This document shows positions 55,688 through 64,000 of a stretch of 64,000 nt of DNA, one piece after another (position 1 is the first letter of the stretch; each line of letters begins with the position of its first letter). The position numbers and the translations under genes are program-made. The notes beneath the pieces were generated by a model that saw nothing but the letters and a program-made list of their open reading frames with translations, did not search any database and was not told the DNA's origin. The DNA comes from Romanomermis culicivorax (Eukaryota; Nematoda; Enoplea; Mermithida; Mermithidae), in contig CAWUHX010000037.1 of assembly GCA_963922205.1 (NCBI GenBank), positions 124,001 to 188,000 on the forward strand. The letters are read 5' to 3'.

Positions 55688-56032
55688 TTGATAGCGGATA
55701 AATTCATGAGAACTCTATCGTTAACTTGGTTTATCCGCTCCTATAGAACACCAATACATTCTTCATGAGCTCTTTTTGACTAACATTACCAGAATTTCCT
55801 CAATTTTTTCCCTCATTTTTGCAGGTTTCTGACTACAAATACAACAAAATGCTTGGGTATGCTCCTAAAATGCATAAAAAAGCATCCGTAGCCACATTAT
55901 AAACGTTTTTAAAAATGAGGAAAATTTTTGGAAAATGAGGAAAAAAATTTTGGGTCCGGTTCTCATGTGGAAAAAATCTTCGAGGAAAAAAACGGTGGTA
56001 CCACTCCCACTCACCGTTTTTTTCCCTCGAAG

Positions 56033-56838
56033 CAGTTTTTTTTGTGCCAAAACATGGTTTTCTGCACAAAAAAAATCTGAAATGGTGCAAAAAATTTTGA
56101 GCGTTTGTGCCAATTGGCACTATATTTTGGCTGTTCAAAAATTAAATTTCCTTGATTTTTAGACGATTTAGGGGCCGAAAATGCAAAAAATTTCGGCGCT
56201 TTGCGCCCAGTCAGTGAATATAATTTTATCTACTCGCATTTGACCCGAACGCGAACGGATTATCTTCGGACAGTGTATCAGCATCGTTGCAGCAAAGTTT
56301 ATAGGCTGTCAATTAATGATGAGTGGGAATAAATTCTGAATTTCAGTCACATTCGGATTTAAAACTGAAATTCTTACTTTTTATGCTTGACTCATTCAAA
56401 TAGAAAATGCGATACTGTTGGTGGTGGTACATTGCCCCGACCGAAAATTTATACGATTTTCGACTTTATTTTCACTAGTCTTTACTTGTTTTTAAATACA
56501 TAAAGATCCGTTAGTCGAAAATTGAATCAATTTGAACATCCTGAAGAATTCTAGAGTTATTTAAATTTTCTCAGCATTCCATTTCTTTTCGAGTCGTCGT
56601 GGACCACTTGCAGTTTTTTCTTATCACACTAACATGGCTAGCTAAAAAATAGGTTGGGAACGATTTTGACAAAAAATTAATGCGTTAAACATTAACTTTT
56701 TATCAAAATTTGGGCCTGAAATTTTTCCGAAGTTTTCAGTATGTTTCTAGTAGGAAAAAATTTTTTACGCCATTGGCACAATTTTTTTTGACCCTCGTGC
56801 CAATAGGCACAAATGTCCGTGCACTAGAAAAAACGATG
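56033..56838. mobile_element. hAT-like MITE with TGCCAATTGGCA words
   Basis: CAGTTTTTTTTGTGCC to GCACTAGAAAAAACGATG, flanked by CCTCGAAG and TTTCGAAG (6/8). Contains GTGCCAATTGGCAC near 56106. Confidence 0.72.
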
Positions 56839-57179
56839 TTTCGAAGATTTTTTTCACATGAGAATCGGACCCAGAATTTTTTTCCTCATTTTCTAAAAAT
56901 TTTCTCATTTTTAAAACCGTTTACATATAATGTGCCTACGGATGCTTTTTTATGCATTTTATGATCATACCCAAGCATTTTGATGCTTTTGGATTCAGAA
57001 ACCTTAAGAAATAAGGAAAAAAATTGAGAAAATTCTGGTAATGTTAGTCAAAATGAGCTCATGAAGAATAAGTGTTCTATAGGAGCGGATAAAGCATGTT
57101 AACGATAGAGTTCTCGTGAATTTATCTGCTATCTACATTTCTGTGGTTCCGATTAGAATCATCTATTTTATTCAGTTTC

Positions 57180-57380
57180 TTGGTCCGGCGCAGAGCGCCG
57201 GAAAATTTTTTGGATTTTCACTTTCTAAAACACTGGAAAATGAACCTTCGTAATGTTCGGAAATGAATTAGAATCAGGCTAATGAAGTGTAATGTGCTCC
57301 CCATTCCAGCGCGAAGCGCCGGAAAAATTTTCGGGTTTTTATATTCTAAGACGCTGAAAAATAAATCTCTCAGAACGAGT
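57180..57380. repeat. GGCGCGGCCGTTAGC family, inverted partial copy
   Basis: GGTCCGGCGCAGAGCGCCGG, CATTCCAGCGCGAAGCGCCGG and CACTGGAAAATGAACCTTCG mirror 54600-54770. Confidence 0.6.
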
Positions 57381-57737
57381 ATATTTTAGCTGAAACTCTC
57401 TAATTTGCTCAAATTGGGCTTTTACAAGTAGTTTGACACTTGAAAAAGCCAACCAGCACATTTTCAAAGCGCGGAAAAAAGTTTGAGTAGAAAATTGACA
57501 TTTTTAGGAAAAGTCAGAACTAGCATATTCTATCAAATATTGAAAACTGATGGTTATTAAACACTTTGCAACACGGGGAATAAAATAGGCGTTTTTTTTC
57601 AAAGCATGGAAAGACAGCTTAGGCCGAAAAATTCACATATTTAGGAAAATGTAAAAATTTACATGTTTGTTTAAAAGTGTTCCAAAAATTGTGGAATTTT
57701 TTCACAAGTCGGTTTCCTTCCCAATAATGGTCCAAAC

Positions 57738-58132
57738 CAGTGTTTTTTTGTACTCGGTCCATTTGTACTGGTACAAACGACCTCTCTAAAACCGTTTGTA
57801 CTCTGAAATTTGCGAAAAATTGCTGAAAAATGCATTCATTGTTAAAATGCAACAAACATGCTGTGAAATATGAATACGTTGACTATTTCCACGATAAAGA
57901 AGGCTACGAATTCAGACGCATAAAACACTTGATCATGAGGCACAGAACATGCACTAGTGAAATACTCCACAAAAAGCTCTTATTATTATGCTATTAGCTG
58001 CTATCTTGTCTTTATCAATTGGGCGCATAACAAACAAATATTGATGGCTGTTGGGAGACAATAAATTTTTTTGACCTAAAATTTTCGTTTGTACTCTGGA
58101 CCGTTTCGTTTGTAAAGTACAAAAAAACACTG
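57738..58132. mobile_element. hAT-like MITE with TTTGTACTGGTACAAA words
   Basis: CAGTGTTTTTTTGTACTCGG to AAGTACAAAAAAACACTG, flanked by perfect 8-bp duplications GTCCAAAC (57730-57737, 58133-58140). Word TTTGTACTGGTACAAAC near the left end. Siblings at 41555 and 21659. Confidence 0.92.
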
Positions 58133-58244
58133 GTCCAAACAGGCATTTTCGGATTCCTCAAGATGACAGCTAACCAGATCAGTTCGAAAATCCAGGAAGT
58201 CGTGGCATCCAGGAACTCATTTGCATAAAATCTCCACACATGTC

Positions 58245-58500
58245 ACATACTCATTGTCTCTACAGAAAAATCCTACCTACATCAAAAATCGAACCTGGTC
58301 CACCAACGTAAGGACTTAATGCGTTTACCACTACACAATTTCCCCAGAAAATATCAACACTATATTCCTTCAAGACCCTTGATTCTATTGAAACTAACAA
58401 CTTCATTTGGAGAAGCTTCAGCAGCACTGCGCCTTTCGGGCGCAGCTGCTGTACCTTAAGCCTAAGCCTAAAGAAAATTTTATAGGAAAAACAAATGTCT
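58245..58500 (-). repeat. Possible tRNA-derived SINE copy (minus)
   Basis: On the minus strand: TTTAGGCTTAGGC, a GCAGCTGCGCCC...GGGCGCAGTGCTGCT-like hairpin region, TGTGTAGTGGTAAACGC (box-A-like), then ACCAGGTTCGATTTTTG (box-B-like) about 40 bp on. Collinear with 20137-20465. Confidence 0.5.
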
Positions 58501-59239
58501 ACTCACTAATCACAGAAATCGATGAAAATCGAAATTATTAAAATACTATTAAATTTAAAAACCCTGCAGAATTTGAAGTTGCCTAATCTTGAGACAAAAT
58601 GACGGACATTTAGCTACACTACCCCCGAAAATTTCCAATTTTACCCCTACCTAAAAAATTTGACCTTGGGGACCTCTGCGGTCGTTCCAATTTCGTTTCG
58701 TGAACAAAAGTTTTAAAATCGCAGTCTAGAAAGATGCCTTCAATGTCCATCTTCAATGAACGCAAAAGTTCAGATTGCAAACGTTTGAAAAATTCTAAAT
58801 GTCGAGAGAAAAAATTGAGAGAATTGATGAAAATTCTCTATTTCTGGCGACATAATTGGCTGTAAACGATTAGAAAATAAAACGAGCTAACTTGATTGAT
58901 TAATACTGTTGAGCATCAATTAGTAAGTCGAAGTAGATATGCTAACGGCCGCGCCTGAATGAAAATAGTTATCATTATAGCCATGACCGGCGCGAAGCGC
59001 CGGAAAATTTCGAGATTTTTTTTCAAAATTTTTATTTTTTTTTCAAGAAATTTTTTCCTCAAAAGACCCCATTTGAGGAAAAAACGGTGGTCCCACTTAC
59101 TCATACCAACGTTTTCATTTTCTCTTCAAAACTCAGAAAATTGGTCTCTGAAAGTTTAAAACCGACGTGATACGAATGAAATACAGAAAAAATAGCTTTT
59201 GATATTTTTTCCGATTAAATTGAGCCAATTCATTGATTT

Positions 59240-59330
59240 TAGAGTGAGCAACCAAAAATATATATGTGCAACCAAAATTTTTCCCCCAGTCGCACATTGC
59301 TACCTGGTCTGTGCAAAAAAACCCTAATGT
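59240..59330. mobile_element. CAGGG-type hAT terminus with TTGCA/TGCAA words
   Basis: GTGCAACCAAAATTTTTCCC, GCACATTGCTACCTGG, then GTGCAAAAAAACCCTAATG; right end of a 27556-like element. Confidence 0.55.
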
Positions 59331-60224
59331 TGCCACAACTGTTTTTTCTGCATTTTAGGTGCATAACCAAACATTCTGATGGTTTCGCGTCAGTAACCTG
59401 CAAAAATAAGAGAAAACACATAAAAATCTAGTTACGTCAGTCACATTGAGCTGATGAATGACACATTGATAATTTTCAACAGTCGAAAGCATGCATATTG
59501 ACGATAGATTTTTCATGAATTAATCTGCTATTAACATTTCTGTGATTCTGATTAGAGATATCGAATTTTATCTATTTCTTCTTTCGGTGCGGGAATCTTC
59601 GCAGCATTTAAATGTGAATTAGACTCGGATTACTAGCTTGTTATTTGCTTCTCCTGGAAAATTTTCATCTTCTGATATTTTAAAACGCTGGAAAAATGAA
59701 TCTTCGCAACAAAAATTGTTGGATAGAAGCTCTAAATTTAGAATGAAATAATGTCCTAAATCTTCATCGTTTATAAATGCATAAGTTCACGTTGGAAACG
59801 TTTGAAAAATCCCGAGCCAGCGAGAGAAAAAATTGAGAAGATTTTAATGAAAAGTCTTAATTTTCGAAAAAATAATATGAACAAAAAAGGAGATGAGATA
59901 ATTCATAAACTGTTGAATGTTAATTAGTCAGTGAAGTTAGTTATGTTAACGGCCGTGCTTGATGGAAAACAATGAACATTGTACTCTGGACTGGAAATTT
60001 TATGGTCTTGACCTTCTTCTAAAATTCATCAAGATGCACTTTGTCGGTTCTGAACTCTCAAAATATTTTTTATGAGTATTATGTCCAAAAACTTTTTCTT
60101 CATTTCCTAGTTTTTTCCTCTGGAGACTCTATTTAGGAGAAAGGGCATGGATCCAGTGTTTTTTGCACACAGCAACAGTGTTTTTTTGCAAAATTGCTCT
60201 GTGCATCATAGAGCCTAGACATAC

Positions 60225-60600
60225 ATGTAACGGAGTCATGAGGTCTGCGGGGTGGGGGTCGGCCGAATTTTTCGGGGCCGGGGGTCACTCCCAAAGTTTT
60301 AGGAAGAGGCTTCTCTGGAGAGAAAACAATTTGTTTTACAACCAAAACAAGCTCGGAAAAAGAAACTTAAAATGTATTCATGGCGAGGAGCGCCGAGAAA
60401 ATTGACATTTTTGACCATTTTTGTTCAAAAATTGACATTTTTCAGTATTTTTTCAAGCAAAAGTACAGGGGTCCCTATGACTACCATATGGCTAGTCATA
60501 GGATTGGGAAATCCTGGGGAGTCGCCCAATGACTAGCCATACATATGGCTGACGACTTCTTGGGGGGATCCTAATAGCACTTTCACCTCTATTACAATGA
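60225..60600. mobile_element. CATACATGTAA-type MITE
   Basis: CATACATGTAACGGAGTCATG to CTATTACAATG, with TGGCGAGGAGCGCCGAGAAA and ACCATATGGCTAGTCATAGG. Flanks AGCCTAGA and AGCCTGGC match at 6 of 8. Confidence 0.7.
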
Positions 60601-60634
60601 GCCTGGCCGCCCTTGTATCAGGTTATACCGTTTC

Positions 60635-61198
60635 CAGCGATCGACCGGGCTCAAACTTTCAACGGGCCCGAGCCTGAATTTTTCACCTGTCCTTGCACCG
60701 GGCCCGGGCTTGTTGCATAATATCTATATGGCTAGTCATATAAGAATGTGAAGCATGAAACAGAATATTATAAGCAATAAGACCATAATTTGTAAAAAAT
60801 TGTTTATTTTTTTATCAACCCATCATCAAGCAATTAATAGGAACTGTTGCAAATATTATACTTGAGAAAAACTAATTTGTTAACATTTCCGGGCAGCAAC
60901 CTGTTCCGCTCATCATTAGCTATGTCGGCGGCTGTGTTAAACTTTCGCTCAATTTCAGCATTTCCGCTCGGAGTGCATAAGTATTGTTTAGCCAACTAAA
61001 ATTATTAGCTACATATAGTTATGACATTGAAAATAAACATACAGTCACACTTTTTGTACATACAAGCTTAAATTAAGCAATATAAATTACAACAGTTTTT
61101 AACATGTTTTAACATCATTTAAAACATTAAGCCAAGTACTACTAAGCAAGGCCGGGCGTGGTCCCACCGGCCGGGCCCGGGTACCCAGTCGATCGCTG
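60635..61198. mobile_element. hAT element with GGGCCCGG words
   Basis: Inverted ends CAGCGATCGAC / GTCGATCGCTG with CGGGCCCGGGC words inside both. Flanks ACCGTTTC and ACGGCTTC match at 6 of 8. Carries a hAT C-terminal relic on the minus strand. Confidence 0.75.
60853..60998 (-). pseudogene. hAT transposase C-terminal relic
   Basis: Minus-strand frame reads YLCTPSGNAEIERKFNTAAD, then DERNRLLPGNVNKLVFLKYNI. It matches the hAT dimerisation block (YLxTP, ERxFSxAGD, NRLxPxNVxKLxFLKYN) without internal stops in this stretch. Upstream transposase is absent. Confidence 0.78.
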
Positions 61199-62240
61199 AC
61201 GGCTTCCTGTCTGGAAATGCTTTTTCATGCTTTTTAAAATAGGAAATGCTGAAAATTTTTTATAATCTGGTATTATTTTTAGTGCGCGGTTAGAAAACAT
61301 CGTTCTAGCTTATACCTTTAGTTTTTAAACATCAACATTTTATGGATAAATGGGTGATCGTGTTATGTTTTTTTGACGAAAATTATTTTGATCGATCATT
61401 TTTGCGGTCTGTAAGAATTTTTGACTTTCGCGAACACGGAATTTTTGCATTTGGAAGAAGATTAAAATATTTTTGACTTAGGACTATAGTAGAAGATTTT
61501 GTGTGTTTGTAGAATCCATGTTCCTGACGGTTGAAGATCAAAATTTTTAGTTGTTTGCCTAATTTTTGAGGTTTAGTTTGCCCGACTGAAAACTCATTGG
61601 ATTCGCTGAAAAATTAAACCTTTTGTGAAGGAAACAAATGTTGATAAGGCCCATTCAGCGTTCTAGAATATCAAAATGCAAAGAAATGTCTTCAATTCAA
61701 GATAAAATATCGGCCGCGCTTCTATATACCTTACATCATTTGTCTCTTGATGGTCGTATAATCATGTGTGATAAGTGGCTTCGAATATATTAGATTGTTC
61801 AGACAGGCTCGAAAGACATAAATAAAGCATCTGTCGACATTTTTGAGCAGGAAAAACGACTCCGCGAAAATAGCAAGAAAATCTTTGACCTCCTTCGTCA
61901 AATGGCGTGAAAATCATCATCGATTTTGCAGTAGAATAAGCTGAAAAATGTATATTTAGACGTTTTAAAAGCCTAAAAATCAAAATTTTGTGGCGCTTGG
62001 CGTGCAGTCTTGTCAGGGAGTCCTATTAAATAAAAAGTCAAATAACCATCTCATCAAAAAAGTGTAAATGCCGTATTCAGATGATTTTCCAAGCATTCCT
62101 TATGAGAAAAAATATCAAAAGCGTTTTGGAAGTTCATACATAGATTGTGTCTGTTGCTGTTTTATTCTTGAGTTTAGTTTTTACTGCCTGTTTTCTGACT
62201 TGAAAGCTACAGAAAACAACATTTTTTGTTGCTCAATTCA
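61199..62240. other. Intergenic, mostly unrecognised
   Basis: AT-rich. A CATCATTTG/GGCGCTTGGCGTGCAG zone near 61990 resembles degenerate hairpin modules. No gene supported. Confidence 0.4.
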
Positions 62241-62255
62241 GGTGTCTGTCGCGCA

Positions 62256-62438
62256 CATACCTGTAAGAGGTCCGACCAGTTGGGGGGGGGGGGGGGGGTT
62301 CGAAAAAAAGTCGAAATTCTTTCCAAAAAAGGCCAAAAACATACACTTTTGCCGATTTTTTCCCAACTGGGGGGGGGGGTTGGGTATATGGTGGGCCAAG
62401 TTCAGGGGGGGTCCCCCCAACCCCCAATTACAGGTATG
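62256..62438. mobile_element. CATACCTGTA MITE
   Basis: CATACCTGTAAGAGGTCC to AATTACAGGTATG, flanked by perfect 8-bp duplications GTCGCGCA (62248-62255, 62439-62446); an extra TTACAGGTATG follows. It creates a misleading long ORF across the site. Confidence 0.88.
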
Positions 62439-62680
62439 GTCGCGCATTACAGGTATGGTCGCGATTCAAAATATGCTATCAGGTATGATACTTATGATGC
62501 TTTCCATAATCTTGCTTGAGACGCAACAAAGAAGCGAATCTGTATTTGTCCACCATTGCTGGGTCTTACTTTTGAAAGTGACTACAACATGTGATGTTTT
62601 CCAGGTATCAAGTAATTCATCAGTTCTATTCTAAATGAAATCTCAAAAATTGTTTTTAAGGCCTCTACCAAAACTAAATA

Positions 62681-63354
62681 CAGGGTGAGCCAAAAAAGGC
62701 GACCGGTAGTGACTTTTATAACGTTCAAACGGGTGAAGTTTTTTTAATGTAGTTTCTTGCCATCGATTAGTAAAACATCTGGCATAAAAACTGCAAAGTC
62801 TCAGCCAGATTGCTCGTTATCGACTGACAAGAATCAAAAATACTAAATGTCGGTTTTTTCCTAAAAAATTTTGAAAAATTGACAAAAATTGGTAAAATCA
62901 ATAATGTTGTACAACAAAAAACTACAATAGATCCAATCATGAGAACCATATAACAGCTGGAAACTACAAGAGAACCGTTTTAGTGTTTCAAAACAAAAGC
63001 TCTTGATTTTGGCAAAATGTTGCCCCATATTCAAACAAGAAGTTCATGACTTCAAATTAGGTGTAACTTACAAATCTGGGTGACTTTTGTATTATTGTAG
63101 GTAAAAAGCTTTACAAAACCTTTCTCAAAATAGGACGCCTTTCACTTTGATTTCACAATTTTTACTTTTTGAGAAATGATCACTTTTACTAAATTCCTGT
63201 TTGTACAGAGTAACCATAAATGCTAGAAGCATAAAATTCAACGTTACAGCAAAGATAAACAGGGCATTTTAATGCAGCAATCCGCATTAACAAAGCTTTA
63301 TCCGTCCAAAAGTTATGGAAGTCAGCACCGGTCGCCTTTTTTTGGCTCACCCTG
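62681..63354. mobile_element. Mariner-like MITE, TA duplication
   Basis: Inverted ends CAGGGTGAGCCAAAAAA plus GGCGACCGGT, near-identical over about 33 bp, flanked by TA (62679-62680, 63355-63356). TA duplications and CAGGGTG ends fit the Tc1/mariner group. No transposase; 674 bp. Confidence 0.82.
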
Positions 63355-63757
63355 TATAAGTTTTCTAGGAGAATGGCTTAGGTCATCAAGCTTAAGAGAC
63401 AGAGTAGGCATCAAATATTTCAAAGTCGATAAAACTCTTAAGAAATTAAATTTGATTAATAAGTCTTTATTAAACTGTTTCCCAGGGTATTTGGTTGTTT
63501 TTCAATGACCGAAATAAACACGGATCCGAAATATTGGTTAAATATCTCACTTGTTTTATCCTTAGTTAATCGGACCCTTCAGAAATAATAACAAAAATGC
63601 AGTTCTATTAGAAAATTTTTTTGGCAACAAATCCCGCTATTAATTTCTTGATTAGTTTTACACCTCACTTGAAAGCGTCAGTCATAAGGCTAACTATATG
63701 TTGACTCCCAAGATTTGTCAATTGTATGGCCAAAATAGGTTTCAATTTATGGTAGAA

Positions 63758-63839
63758 ATAGTCACCCAGGAACCGTTGGCCATATGGTGGCCCACATAAT
63801 AGTCACCCAGGAACCGTTGGCCATATGGTGGCCCAACAG
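63758..63839 (+). repeat. 41-bp tandem duplication
   Basis: ATAGTCACCCAGGAACCGTT and the following GGCCATATGGTGGCCCA occur twice in a row with a 41-bp period. Confidence 0.9.
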
Positions 63840-63959
63840 ATTTTTGTGAATCATACGGTTGAAACAGGCTAGTCGTTGGAACTTCATTTTTTGGTCGAAA
63901 AATTGAAAAATTTATTTTTTGCTAGAAAATGGTCATTTTTCATTAATTAACGGTTAAGA

Positions 63960-63990
63960 CACCATTTTTCGGCGCTTCGCGCAGTAATAT
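63960..63990. repeat. GGCGCTTCGCGC hairpin module at window end
   Basis: TTTTTCGGCGCTTCGCGCAG at 63965-63984, a further copy of the shared hairpin module; its element continues outside the window. Confidence 0.6.
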
Positions 63991-64000
63991 CATGTTTATG

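Noticed and set aside
62068-62634. 188-codon ORF on + strand
   Set aside because: It runs straight through the CATACCTGTA element inserted at 62256-62438 (glycine/proline run from G/C tracts), so it is a chance fusion of repeat and flank.

Overview
This is eukaryotic, probably invertebrate animal DNA. Two protein-coding genes are split into many exons with GT-AG introns. Long introns and intergenic space are packed with small DNA transposons. Strong T-rich acceptors of the TTTTCAG type and interstitial TTAGGC-like tracts (TTAGGC is the usual nematode telomere unit) hint at a nematode. That is inference only; nothing in the window fixes the species.

Layout: (1) 1-114, the possible last exon of an unrecognised + strand gene. 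(2) 235-17824, minus strand, a kinesin-8 family motor gene. I could join it exon by exon into 12 coding exons with consistent phases (666 codons plus stop). (3) 17825-29226, an 11.4 kb intergenic region of nested transposons between the two divergently transcribed genes. (4) 29227-47316, plus strand, a Ki-67-like gene: N-terminal FHA domain, RVxF-type PP1-docking motifs, many S/T-P sites, then four tandem exons carrying a ~50-residue repeat and a basic tail (11 coding exons, 1152 codons plus stop). (5) 47317-64000, transposon-rich DNA with no convincing gene.

The two genes are plausibly both mitotic. Kinesin-8 motors control kinetochore-microtubule length, and Ki-67 coats mitotic chromosomes and recruits PP1. 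A functional link from adjacency is speculation.

The non-coding DNA is the other notable content. About 20 elements have exact 8-bp target-site duplications that can be read directly, and about eight more have 6-7 of 8 matching. Many end in hAT-like termini (CAGTG, CAGGG, CAGAG, TAGGG, TAGTG) with a T-run or short palindrome, and each family has its own repeated subterminal word (GGATCC, GGGGAC, GGGCCC, TGCCAATTGGCA, GTAC, CCACAnnTGTGG, ACAAGCC). A second group ends in CATACATG or CATACCTG, also makes 8-bp duplications, but does not fit the usual hAT terminus. Decayed hAT transposase pieces occur at four places. Harbinger-like, mariner-like and Mutator-like foldback elements, a minisatellite and a possible tRNA-derived SINE are also present.
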